This document shows positions 54,401 through 61,744 of a DNA stretch of 64,000 bases, piece by piece (within the stretch, counting starts at the first letter, position 1; every line of letters starts with the position of its first letter). Both the position numbers and the translations under genes were made by a program. This DNA is from Paralcaligenes ureilyticus (GTDB lineage: Bacteria > Pseudomonadota > Gammaproteobacteria > Burkholderiales > Burkholderiaceae_B). The stretch is taken from contig NZ_SMAJ01000018.1 in assembly GCF_004346225.1 (NCBI RefSeq), positions 1 through 64,000 of the forward strand, written 5' to 3'. Below the pieces are notes generated by a model that saw only the letters and a program-made list of their open reading frames with translations, did no database searches and had not been told where the DNA came from.

Positions 54401-55405
54401 ATCCAGCTTGCCGCGCGCCTGGAGCAGCGTTTGGATCGCGCGGTGCCCATTTCACTGCTTCTGGAACACCGCTCGGTATCGGCGCTTGCGCGAGCCATCG
54501 AATCCGGCCAGACGTGGACGCCGGTCGTTCCCATGACCAGCGCAGGCACGGGCGCGGCACGCGGGCAGGCGAGCGATCCGTTCGTATGCGTCCATCCCGT
54601 TGCCGGCGACGTCAGTGTCTTCCTGGATCTGGCCCGCGCCATGCCCGCATCAATTCCCTTCTGGGCCATCCAGGCCGCCGGCCTGGAAGAAGGACAGGAG
54701 CCGCTCGATAGCGTCCAAGCCCTGGCGCAGGCCAATCTGGAAGCCCTGACGGCACGGGGCCTGCCGCATCCGCGCTGGATTGGCGGTTACTCGTTCGGCG
54801 GGATCATAGCCTTCGAAATGGCGCGGCAGTTGGCGCAACGAGGAACGCCGCCCCAGCATGTTGTCATTATCGACACGCCTGCGCCACTGGAACGCACATC
54901 CGTTCTTGAAGCCGACCCGGATCGAGCCCATGCCCAATGGCTTGTCCGCATGGCCGATGTGCGCGCCCGCTTCCAGGGCCTGGAACCCGTGCTGACGCAA
55001 GACGAGCTGCTGGCGCTGCCGATAGCCGAAAGGTTCGCCCTGGCGATCGAGCGGCTTCATGCGGCCCGGCTGCTGCCGCCGGCAGCCACTCCCCAATGGC
55101 TGGAACGGGCGCACCGCACCAGCCTTGTCCAATACGGCGCGTATCTGAGCTACTCGCCTGCTCCCTCGCCCGGACAGAAACTGCCACTGGCCATTATTCG
55201 GGCGGCGGCACCGCGCCAGTCCGATCTGGGCGATCTCGAGAACCGTCAGCTTGCGATTCCCGATATGGGCTGGCAACTGTTCACCGAGGCATCCATACCC
55301 GTGCTTCATGTCACCGGCGATCATGTGACGATGCTGGGACCCGACACCGCCCCGAACGTGGCCGCCGCCATCGCAAGCCTGTTGCAGGTTGACGGCGGCG
55401 CCTGA
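48410..55405 (+). CDS. NRPS C-A-T-degenerate E-C-T-TE (Val-like pocket, terminal module without A)
   Basis: A 2331-residue terminal synthetase starting with GTG (GTGA overlap with the previous gene). C1 (about 5-440) has HHAVADG (His145). A (about 470-985) has MFTSGSTGEPKG and SFDASTLEIW (Asp669); the pocket reads D-A-L-W-L-G-G-T-F-K, very near the Val code. T1 Ser1021 in VGGDSI, the form usual before E domains. The next about 430 residues look like a degraded epimerase: LHRAIAD (His1199, Arg1200 in place of catalytic His, Asp1204), and no EGHGR or FNYLG. C2 (about 1510-1920) has intact HHLLVDG (His1637). It is followed directly by T2 (Ser1994 in MGVNSL) without an A domain. TE (about 2065-2325) has Ser2128 in GYSFGG, Asp2155 and His2305. 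Confidence 0.9.
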   Translation: MNSGYIAAASFAQRQLRYLDLLQPGGSEYALPFVLEITGAFDETALRRAFDAVIDRHDVLRASFPLINDIPALAVLDQRVIAMPAIELSAGTRADWRRQLAGAVTDMVARPFNLEKGPVLAAALFRPAYPEAAGCSAGLAVVFHHAVADGASLPIFLDDLIVAYNAAVTGAAPAWQELALQYPDYADWEQERFGAADAPAMTEALRYWRETLRGVPSLLDLPLDRPRSAMQSPGVGATARLNLPAPIGNALADLARLKGCTPFMAFLAVFFTVLHRWSGLDDLVVTVPVSKRTRPELTRLIGLLVDTLPLRVSCSPDTSFDSLLGDVHKVFRDGIRHRDVPFQRIVQSIEIERRTDVVPLMQILFGGLEPADDPVIAADGTCFAATDDQADQTAKADISFVYRQSAEQVELWCRYDQALFEHASIENLLSCFGAIAAAAARAPNQAIGDLPLMDEAAGRDLIARFNRTRRPYPDNQSVAALFNDVARQHPQRIAIDDGGRLTRYAELADRSARLAAILAQAGLGPDDAVMLVLPLSDRFLALMLAILQIGAIYVPLDPAHPHAHRARLSKSIGARAVILSTAEDQEEYEGIQVLDAQTLDARAAQLAADFTVPHGSSGTAYIMFTSGSTGEPKGVAVPHRAIARLVCNTNFASFGPDTRAAVYSNPSFDASTLEIWAPLLNAGTAIVIERKAMLDIAKLRRLLAESNITLLWVTAGLFQEIAGIDPSAFAGNRLVLTGGDTVSPEAARAVLAAGAGSGLRLMNGYGPTENTTFSTTFDIAGLDANSLSVPIGLPIANSAIYVLDRRGQPLPIGVNGEIYVGGDGVANGYVGDPERTAAAFLPDPFDERGKARMYRTGDHGRWRQDGAILFAGRSDDQVKVRGFRIELNEIAAALGRHPALRTVHVAAPKDSKGGRQIVAYVVAHTQPAPSAADLRLFLEPLLPSHMLPNAYVATESLALNLNGKVDRKALPAVQDHHYDRSAQTVAPRTEEECALHAIWQELLGIDTVGVTDNFFHVGGDSILAIRMAARAADAGLPLTPTDVFQLQTIERLADAASLARPRQKRAAADRAFSAELVPIVQYNEANQPFLLASLALDRPIGVVELALVIQHLAERHEALRLRWIRDGEARRLEIMAYVAQLPFRTVEEPSLADAQLDNWIAEHAARIGRGLDTQSGVMVATTLIDRGPTAGPVVVLALHRAIADERTLALIVAELETAIKAGHAALPILDTAYGDWLDWLEGYADEQAAGRGLTTLESAAMRTSMPPLLVDAPADGPSIAAEYWLDPAVAATLTDHAPARLITTPLDILATALAAALPPPNSDAVLIEAIDEQRNLPRNAPNVEGLLGNLDSVLTILAPTGHMPVAARLHAVKAARQAVSATAPVYRVLGQTFDLPGAALGIAWSSPSAARAAIRFHSLPTFSASVKGMLVASAIGPRLRLAWAGAEPAGGAAELLERVAHTLGLIADLATPNARPLYTPADFPLAGLSTPELAGIVDAATDIEAIYPLSPMQEAMLVHTLAAVRSEINFEQSCMRIRGPLDHEAFRHAWATVFERHDVLRTAFHWRGLARPLQVVHRTVPLPLTTQTWPAFDAVRLDALLARDREQGFDLEQAPLVRLSIIQVAADDAYVVSSFHHLLVDGWCLGRLEREVRAAYETYRSRRPPLFDTPVPYQSYIAWLAQADCADSQRFFIDLLNNLPDRRRLFPAAKGPAHAFTTTHRTLDRPASRALMAFARRRGLTLATTLHFAWAVWLGARLGSEDVVFGTTVSGRPSGVPGVERIVGLFINNLPIRLQLGSDARPAERLQAIQSLLGQLQSHAHLSPMAVAEAAGGQSGPLFDTLVVVENLASGTSAWSGAEGLTVEAVHSRMKTAYDLTFIAIPGDSIALSLVQPDDGRTLEDASAVLDAVAAILTALPDAVDNRLDSLPRPEARPPVVLAGTPSAQPVRFATRPRSTLEAQIADVVADLSAVPQGGEPMAALDLDTDFWFMGVNSLKLIQLAARLEQRLDRAVPISLLLEHRSVSALARAIESGQTWTPVVPMTSAGTGAARGQASDPFVCVHPVAGDVSVFLDLARAMPASIPFWAIQAAGLEEGQEPLDSVQALAQANLEALTARGLPHPRWIGGYSFGGIIAFEMARQLAQRGTPPQHVVIIDTPAPLERTSVLEADPDRAHAQWLVRMADVRARFQGLEPVLTQDELLALPIAERFALAIERLHAARLLPPAATPQWLERAHRTSLVQYGAYLSYSPAPSPGQKLPLAIIRAAAPRQSDLGDLENRQLAIPDMGWQLFTEASIPVLHVTGDHVTMLGPDTAPNVAAAIASLLQVDGGA

Positions 55406-55607
55406 AGCTCCACTGATCGTGCCCTAAGGCATTTTCGATTGAGGTGTTTACGGAACTGAACGCGCACTCAGATCGCGTACCTTTTCGCTTTGGAACTGAC
55501 CGAGGGGTGCGCGACATTTTTCTGTTCTCGTACCTTGACTCGACCCCTTAACAACGTAAAGACGTAAAGCAACTTACCTGCTGCACCGAATAAAGAATGG
55601 TGTTCGC
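55406..55607. other. Intergenic gap at the right edge of the biosynthetic cluster
   Basis: A gap of 202 bp between the end of the terminal NRPS gene and the end of the convergent lrp-like gene. It contains repeat copy B; no further gene or clear terminator was seen. It marks the right border of the cluster. Confidence 0.5.
55426..55508 (+). repeat. Copy B of the about 85-bp dispersed repeat
   Basis: Shares GGCATTTTCGAT, GTGTTTA-GGAA-TGAACG and a final GAGGGGT with 17603-17685, about 38 kb away and in the same orientation. It lies about 20 bp beyond the terminal NRPS stop codon and so flanks the biosynthetic cluster on its right side. Confidence 0.55.
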
Positions 55608-56087
55608 TTACGGTGCATCCAGGGGTTGGTCATCAATCGGCAAATCCAGGCTCACCTTTTCCCGGCCCATTGCCACGAATGTCCTGAATCGCTTGACATT
55701 ATTGTTCTGAAAAAAAAGCCTTCGGGTCAGATCGCGGTACTGCTCCATATCCTGCACGGTGATAATCAATATGAAGTCGCACTGGCCGGTCACGTAATAG
55801 CACTGCTGAACTAGGGGACAGGCCTCGAAGCTGCGCTTCATGGCGTCGAATAAATCAAGCTGCTCGCTTTCGGCCTCGACCTCGGCCACGATCGTCAAAG
55901 GGTAACCGACCGCCTCGGGCGACACCACGGCCGTGTATTTCTTGATGATCCCTTCATCGGTCAGCCTCTTCAGGCGCCTGTTCACGGCGGCCGTCGATAA
56001 ATGCACGCGCTCCCCCAATTCGCTTTGCGCAATGCGAGCGTCGTTTTGCATTTCTATCAGAATCTTGCGGTCGTAAGCGTCCAGCAT
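55608..56087 (-). CDS. Lrp/AsnC-family transcriptional regulator
   Basis: A 159-residue regulator with the N-terminal helix-turn-helix (MLDAYDRKILIEMQNDARIAQSEL, then RVHLSTAAVNRRLKRL) and a C-terminal RAM domain for small-molecule binding and oligomerisation (CYYVTGQCDFILIITVQDME). The ATG at 56087 starts the usual family N-terminus; the longer frame to 56126 is rejected. It is divergent from a PLP lyase gene, with AT-rich inverted repeats in the shared region. Amino-acid-responsive control of that lyase is therefore likely. Confidence 0.88.
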   Translation of the reverse strand: MLDAYDRKILIEMQNDARIAQSELGERVHLSTAAVNRRLKRLTDEGIIKKYTAVVSPEAVGYPLTIVAEVEAESEQLDLFDAMKRSFEACPLVQQCYYVTGQCDFILIITVQDMEQYRDLTRRLFFQNNNVKRFRTFVAMGREKVSLDLPIDDQPLDAP

Positions 56088-56128
56088 CGGTAAGCTCAGC
56101 GGGAGATTATTAAGTAAAACAAGCAATC

Positions 56129-56147
56129 ATTGCAATAAATTTGCAAT
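56129..56147. promoter_or_regulatory. Lrp-type inverted repeat between lrp-like and lyase genes
   Basis: ATTGCAA, five bases, TTGCAAT (7-5-7 perfect). A second AT-rich site GAAAT-ATT-ATTTC lies at 56185-56197. Both sit in the 168-bp divergent region and fit Lrp/AsnC operators, which are AT-rich dyads occurring in series. Confidence 0.5.
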
Positions 56148-56255
56148 TCACAACAATTAATAGAATAAAAAATAGGGGTTGTTGGAAATATTATTTCAAT
56201 ATCAACGACACCGCAAGCGCACCCGATCCTTTCATGAAAACCCGGAGAATGAATT

Positions 56256-57584
56256 ATGGCCAAGCAATCATCCATCAAAACCCCTGCGATGGAATATGGC
56301 CGCGATGGTGAAACGCCACCGGCGATCTCCAACCGCCGCGCGAGCCGCATCCCCTACCCCGACGAACAAAAGAAAATCAAAGATATTGAACGGACGGAGG
56401 AAGAACGCAAATGGCTGTCAAGCTGGCGGCTACTCAACCATTCAGCGACGCCGCTGTGGTCCTTGCCAAAACTGGCCGCTACGCTCGGCATTGCACAACT
56501 ACGCGTCAAGGACGAGTCCAAGCGCTCGCCGCTCGCAAGCTTCAAGGCATTGGGCGCGCCGATCGCCCTGATACGCCTCATCCTGCGCCTTTACCCGGAA
56601 CGAAGCTTCGAGCCCGCCGCGATACTTGCCGGCCGCTATCAAGACGACTTGCGTGCACTTACCGTTATCACCGCCACCGACGGCAACCACGGCCGAGCCC
56701 TGGCGGCGGCGGCGCAATCGAGCGGTTGCCGCTGCGTCATCGTCTTGCATGCGCGCGTGAGCACCGAACGCGAACAAGCCATCGCCGCTTTCGGCGCGGA
56801 AATCGTGCGCGTTGCGGGCAACTACGATGCGTCCGTCAAGGAGGCCGCCCGCCTGGCCGCCACGAACGGATGGCACGTGGTTTCCGACACTTCGTACAGC
56901 GGATACGAAGACGTTCCAGGCGACATCATGCGCGGCTACGGCATTATTTCCCAGGAAATCATCGAGCAAATCTCCGATCCCGCCGGCCAGCCGTTCACGT
57001 TCACCCATATATTCCTGCAGGGCGGCGTGGGCGCCCTGCCCGCCGGCGTCCTGGATTATCTTTGGAAGTTCTATGGTCCACGCCGTCCAACAAGCGTCAT
57101 CGTCGAACCCCGCCAGGCCGACTGCCTGTACCAGAGTGCGCACCTAGACCGCGCCGCGCATGCATCGGGCGCCATTGACTCGATCATGGCGGGCCTGGCT
57201 TGTGGAGAAGCCTCTCCCCTGGCGTGGCAAGTCCTGCGAGTCAGCGCCGATTACTTCATGACCGTCGAGGATTCCGACGCGACCACCGCAATGCGCCAGT
57301 TGGCCGCCGGCAACGGACAGGACGTCCCGATCGTCGCCGGCGCGTCGGGTGCGGCTGGGCTTGCGGGGCTTCAGGTCGCGTGCGGGAACCAACCGCTGCG
57401 CGCCATGTTCGGACTCAATGAACACTCGCACGTTTTAGTCATCAATACGGAGGGCGACACGGCTCCGAGCATCTACCAGACATTGGTAGGGGAATCCGGC
57501 CAATCCGTGCTCGCCCGCCAATCTTCGCGGCAATCCGGCCACCGGCCCTCCGATCAAGCGTGCTTGCCGATGGCGCACGGCTGA
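56256..57584 (+). CDS. dpaL: Diaminopropionate ammonia-lyase-like PLP enzyme
   Basis: A 442-residue fold-type II PLP enzyme. PLP Lys97 is in SPLASFKALG, with ATDGNHG (Asp142) and SDTSYSGYED (Asp211). The two Asp are 69 residues apart, as are Asp120 and Asp189 of the E. coli 2,3-diaminopropionate ammonia-lyase. The phosphate loop (GASGAAGLAG) is also seen. It should split 2,3-diaminopropionate or a related amino acid (D-Ser or threo isomers) to pyruvate and ammonia. It is divergently paired with an Lrp-type regulator, as is common for catabolic amino acid enzymes. It is about 0.85 kb from the end of the NRPS cluster, but nothing shows it belongs to it. The C-terminal about 25 residues are atypical. 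Confidence 0.8.
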   Translation: MAKQSSIKTPAMEYGRDGETPPAISNRRASRIPYPDEQKKIKDIERTEEERKWLSSWRLLNHSATPLWSLPKLAATLGIAQLRVKDESKRSPLASFKALGAPIALIRLILRLYPERSFEPAAILAGRYQDDLRALTVITATDGNHGRALAAAAQSSGCRCVIVLHARVSTEREQAIAAFGAEIVRVAGNYDASVKEAARLAATNGWHVVSDTSYSGYEDVPGDIMRGYGIISQEIIEQISDPAGQPFTFTHIFLQGGVGALPAGVLDYLWKFYGPRRPTSVIVEPRQADCLYQSAHLDRAAHASGAIDSIMAGLACGEASPLAWQVLRVSADYFMTVEDSDATTAMRQLAAGNGQDVPIVAGASGAAGLAGLQVACGNQPLRAMFGLNEHSHVLVINTEGDTAPSIYQTLVGESGQSVLARQSSRQSGHRPSDQACLPMAHG

Positions 57585-57614
57585 TAGGTGCCAGGCATCG
57601 AGCGGCGAGCGCCG

Positions 57615-60600
57615 TCAGGAACGGTTCTCCCCCTCGCCGGCAGCGCGACGCACGGTGAGCCCGATCAGTACCGGCATCGCCAGCAGCACGAGCGGTAGCT
57701 GGACGAGTGCGCCTGCAATGATCGCGATGGCGAGCGGCTGCAGCATCTGGTCTCCGGATCCACTGATTGCGGCACCCAGAGGCACGAGCGCAAGAATCAT
57801 CGCAAGCGTGCTCATCAGTATGGGCCTCAGCCGATTGAGCGCCGCCCCTTTGATAGCGTCGCGCGGCGCCAGGGTTTCCCGCAAGGCCTGGTATTCGGAA
57901 ACCAGGAAGATCGCCATTTCGGTGGCGATTCCTATGATCATTACCATGCCCATCATCGCCGTGATGTTGAGCTCGACCCCCGCGAGCCAAAGGCCTACGA
58001 AGACGGCTCCGGTGGAGACGAGCGAGGTAGCCATGATGATGACGGGGATAAGCAGGCTTCGATAAAGGAACATCAAGAGGATGATTTCTGCAACGACGGC
58101 TGCTGCGAACACTTTCGTCATGCCGCGCGCGGCCATTTGCTGCTGCTTGTAAGCACCTCCCAGGGAGTAAGTCACCCCGAACGGGATCAGGTCGGGTTTG
58201 GCCAGCATGCGCTTGACGGCGGCGATGGTGGAACCAAGGTCGTAAGCACCAGTGGTTTGCGCAGTGACCGCCACAATCTGCCGCAAATTTTTGCGTGTGA
58301 GTTGGGGTTGGCCGGAAACAAACTGTGTTGTCGCAACGGAACTAAGCGGGAATATCGCGCCGTTTTGCCCCTGGATCGGCAGGTTGCCGAGCCGATCACG
58401 GTAGATTGGGTATTGCGGCGCCTCCAGCCGCAGCCTGACCCCCACGTCCTGGTTCGCGCCCAGATAGCGGGTGACTACAGCCCCATTGAGGTAGTGGTAG
58501 ATTTGCCCCTCGACCTCGGCCGGCGTTGTGCCCTTGAGAGCGGCGGCTGCCGAATCGACATGGATCTCTATTGCGTCGCCGGCAGGTGTCACGCCACTGT
58601 CGATGGAGGCCTGCTCCACGCCAGGCACCTTACCCAGTGCGTCAGCTACCCTTTGGGCAACACCGTCCAGTATGTCCGGATTGCTCGCGCTCAACTCAAT
58701 GACGACAGGCTGCCGGCGACCCACCATATCGCCGATCATGTCGCTCATCAACTGGTGGGTGTCGAAACTTACGCCGGGCACGAGCCGCGTCACCTTGCCC
58801 GAAATATCGTCCATGACGTTCCAGATATCGGGGCGCTTGGAAGAATCGACGAGGCGTACGAAGAAATCCCCCTGATAGGTCTCAGCCAGGTCGCCGCCCA
58901 GCCCTGCACCGGTGCGCCGCGAATAGGTTTGGACGTAGGGATTGCTTTTCAGGATGGCCTCGACTTGCTGCAACTCACGGTCGGTTTCGTGCAGTGAGGT
59001 ACTGGGTGCCGTCTTGTAGTCGAGCACAAACCCGCCCTCGTCCATGCGAGGCAGAAACCCCGTGCCCACATGGCTGTAGCCGATATAACCGACGCCGCAG
59101 AGAACGGCTAGCCCCACGGCGATGAGCCATGGTCTGCGAAACAGACTATCGAGCAACCGCGCATGGGTGCGTCGCACCACACCTTCCCTGTTGTGGCCGG
59201 GATCCGTCCACTTTGCAAAATCGACCATGCTGCGGGCGAGCAACGGCACGGTGAACGCCGTAAGCAAAAAAGAAATAATTAGCGACGAGGCCATGGTCAA
59301 TGACAGGTATTTGAAGAATGAGCCTGTCACACCCGAAAGGAACGCCAACGGGATGAAAATGACAACGGTTGCCAGCGAAGAACCCAGCAATGGCGATAAG
59401 AACTCCCTCGATGCGTGCAGCACCCCGGCTTTGGGATCTGCCTGCTCCGGGCGGCCCACCCGCCGTGCAATGTGTTCCACCATGACAATCACGTCGTCGA
59501 TCAGCAAGCCGATCGCCGCGGCGATACCGCCTAGCGTCATGATGTTTATCGTCATGCCGAGGAGCCAGAGGACCAGCACACTGCATAGCACCGACATTGG
59601 CACTACGATCATGGCCACTGCAGTCACGCGCCAGTTTCTCAGAAACCAGAACAGTACCCCAGCCGCAAACAGCAACCCGATGGCAATGGCTTCTTCCAGC
59701 GCCGCAATCGAAGAGCGCACGAGTTGCGTTTGGTCGTACCACTTATACAGATGAATGGACTTGGGCTGAGTCTTCATGAATGTATTCAGCCGTTCGTCGA
59801 CCTGTTTGGCAAGCGCCAGGGAGTCGGCGCGATCCTGCTGAAAGACGTCGAGCGTCACGGCCGGCTTGCCGTTGTCATTGACCAGCAGCCATTGCGGAGT
59901 GGTTCCCATCTTGACCGTCGCGATTTGCGATAACGGGACGACGCCGCCCTTTCTTGTTCGCACGGAAACTTTGCCTACCGAATCTGCAGAGGTAAACGCC
60001 GTATTGCCAACGGCCAGGTAGAGCAGGCCATTGTCTTCGACGTGGCCGACCGATTGCAGGGTATTGGTCGCGGACACTGCTTTCGCGATATCGGGCAGGG
60101 TTATGCCATAGTGCTGCAAGACGAGGGGTGAGACCGATACCTGCACTTCCGGCGTCTTGCCACCGAGAATGCCGACGCGTTTTATACCCGGTATGCCTGT
60201 AAGCAAGGGCAGCATTTGACGCTGTGCAATTCGGCGCAAGTCGGCCGGCGATACCTTGTCCGAGATCAGTGCATAAGACACAAACGGCATGATGGCATTC
60301 GGACTCATCTGGATGGCATCATACGAGGTCCCAGGCGGCAAATTCGGCAGCTTTTGCGCAAACGCCGTATCGATACTCATCAGCGCCTGGTTCATATTGG
60401 ATCCCCACGGGAAATCCACAAAGATCTGGGCAGAGCCGCGCGATGTCGTGGACGAAACACCCAGGGCGCCCGGGACAGCCCTGGCTGCCGCTTCAAGCGG
60501 CTGGGTCACTTCCACCAACATCTGCTTGGCAGGCATGCTTGTGGCGCTTACTTCGATACGGACGCGCGGAAAATCGGTCAGCGGAAACAGCCCGATCGGC

Positions 60601-60692
60601 ATACTGTTTACCGCATAAAGGCCCGCCAGGGTGAGGACAAACGAGACAAATAGAATCGGCAAGCGATGATGATGCAGCCAGGACGTCAGCAT
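57615..60692 (-). CDS. RND-family efflux pump, inner-membrane subunit
   Basis: A 1025-residue proton-driven resistance-nodulation-division pump with the two six-helix halves and two large periplasmic loops. The proton-relay Asp pair is visible in IGLLIDDVIVMVEHIARR (about residues 396-413). The first periplasmic half has typical porter patterns (VTQPLEAAARAVPGA, and VGILGGKTPEVQVSV). The second half has RMDEGGFVLDY. The family could be multidrug (HAE-1) or heavy-metal related; the metal-site Met cluster of CusA is not obvious, so multidrug is preferred. It is the last gene of an operon with the adaptor (1-bp overlap) and the outer-membrane factor. Confidence 0.88.
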   Translation of the reverse strand: MLTSWLHHHRLPILFVSFVLTLAGLYAVNSMPIGLFPLTDFPRVRIEVSATSMPAKQMLVEVTQPLEAAARAVPGALGVSSTTSRGSAQIFVDFPWGSNMNQALMSIDTAFAQKLPNLPPGTSYDAIQMSPNAIMPFVSYALISDKVSPADLRRIAQRQMLPLLTGIPGIKRVGILGGKTPEVQVSVSPLVLQHYGITLPDIAKAVSATNTLQSVGHVEDNGLLYLAVGNTAFTSADSVGKVSVRTRKGGVVPLSQIATVKMGTTPQWLLVNDNGKPAVTLDVFQQDRADSLALAKQVDERLNTFMKTQPKSIHLYKWYDQTQLVRSSIAALEEAIAIGLLFAAGVLFWFLRNWRVTAVAMIVVPMSVLCSVLVLWLLGMTINIMTLGGIAAAIGLLIDDVIVMVEHIARRVGRPEQADPKAGVLHASREFLSPLLGSSLATVVIFIPLAFLSGVTGSFFKYLSLTMASSLIISFLLTAFTVPLLARSMVDFAKWTDPGHNREGVVRRTHARLLDSLFRRPWLIAVGLAVLCGVGYIGYSHVGTGFLPRMDEGGFVLDYKTAPSTSLHETDRELQQVEAILKSNPYVQTYSRRTGAGLGGDLAETYQGDFFVRLVDSSKRPDIWNVMDDISGKVTRLVPGVSFDTHQLMSDMIGDMVGRRQPVVIELSASNPDILDGVAQRVADALGKVPGVEQASIDSGVTPAGDAIEIHVDSAAAALKGTTPAEVEGQIYHYLNGAVVTRYLGANQDVGVRLRLEAPQYPIYRDRLGNLPIQGQNGAIFPLSSVATTQFVSGQPQLTRKNLRQIVAVTAQTTGAYDLGSTIAAVKRMLAKPDLIPFGVTYSLGGAYKQQQMAARGMTKVFAAAVVAEIILLMFLYRSLLIPVIIMATSLVSTGAVFVGLWLAGVELNITAMMGMVMIIGIATEMAIFLVSEYQALRETLAPRDAIKGAALNRLRPILMSTLAMILALVPLGAAISGSGDQMLQPLAIAIIAGALVQLPLVLLAMPVLIGLTVRRAAGEGENRS

Positions 60693-61744
60693 TACTTTCC
60701 GCTCCCGTCGTGCTGGACTCCGAGCCGGATATTTGCACCATCATCGAGCTGGTAATTGCCATTGAGCACGAGGAGTTGATCGGCCCTCAGTCCGGAACCC
60801 CGTATTGCATCCTTATCATCGTGAGTACCCGCAACGAGCACGGGAACTTTGCGTGCTTTTTTTCCGTCGACCTGGACGACGTAGGATTTGCCATGCGGGT
60901 CCACCAATATGGCGGCATGAGGCACCACGTACCCACGCGTCTGGCCAACGGTGATCACGGCTTTCGCGGCCTCACCGGGAATCAATTTGTCGGCAGGCAA
61001 CGAAATGTCCACGGAGACGAGACCTGTCGACGGATCGATAATTGAACTTCGGTGCGACACGACCCCTGTCACATCCTGGCGGCCAACGAGTGCCGTCACT
61101 TGCGCCGCATTACCTGCGTTGACCAACATCGCCTCGGGCGGTGTAACGCCAACCCGCAGCGTGAGATCGTCGGCCTTGATAAGATCGATGAGGGGAGTCC
61201 CGTTCGACGCAAACATGCCGGGCGAAACGAGCAGGCGCGAAACAATGGCGCGAAAAGGGGCACGCAAAGTCATTGTCCCCGCGGCTCCCTGTGCCTTGAG
61301 AGCGCCCAGAGCCGCCCGGGCATCGGACCGTGTTTTCAGGGCATTGGCAAGCTGCTGTGCAGTCGCGAGATGCTGACCGAGCATATCGCGGGTTCGCGCG
61401 ACCAGTTGTTCGGCATCACGCAGCGCCGATTGAGCCTGGGTGTAGGCGGCGGCCGTCTGCGCTCCCGGTATGAGTTGCAGCAACGGCGCGCCCGGCGCGA
61501 CCTCGTCGCCTTCATGCGCGTAAACATCGCCCACGGTTTCCGATGTTTGCGCCGTGATGACGTGCCTGGCGGAAGGCAAGGACAGGACAGCGCCATATGC
61601 GGTAATTGTATGTGGCAGGTTTCCCTGTCGTATTGCCGTGACCGTAACCAGAACGCTGGGTTGTTCCGCGCCGGGTTGTGCGGCAAATCCGCAGCCCGAC
61701 CAGACGGCAAGCAAAGCAATGCTGAAGATTGATTGATATTTCAT
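60692..61744 (-). CDS. RND periplasmic adaptor (membrane fusion protein)
   Basis: A 350-residue HlyD/MFP protein that links the RND pump with the outer-membrane channel. An N-terminal signal sequence (FSIALLAVWSGCGFAA) with a possible lipobox Cys (residue 18) is followed by the lipoyl/hairpin region (HVITAQTSETVGDVYAHEGDEVAPGAPLLQL) and beta-barrel parts (LIDLIKADDLTLRVGVTPPEAM). It overlaps the outer-membrane factor stop codon by 4 bp and the pump start by 1 bp, so all three are one transcript. Confidence 0.87.
   Translation of the reverse strand: MKYQSIFSIALLAVWSGCGFAAQPGAEQPSVLVTVTAIRQGNLPHTITAYGAVLSLPSARHVITAQTSETVGDVYAHEGDEVAPGAPLLQLIPGAQTAAAYTQAQSALRDAEQLVARTRDMLGQHLATAQQLANALKTRSDARAALGALKAQGAAGTMTLRAPFRAIVSRLLVSPGMFASNGTPLIDLIKADDLTLRVGVTPPEAMLVNAGNAAQVTALVGRQDVTGVVSHRSSIIDPSTGLVSVDISLPADKLIPGEAAKAVITVGQTRGYVVPHAAILVDPHGKSYVVQVDGKKARKVPVLVAGTHDDKDAIRGSGLRADQLLVLNGNYQLDDGANIRLGVQHDGSGK

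Noticed and set aside
56256-57584. dpaL-like gene as a precursor-supply gene of the lipopeptide cluster
   Set aside because: It is separated by a convergent lrp-like gene and has its own divergent regulator; the family is catabolic. Kept as a neighbour only.
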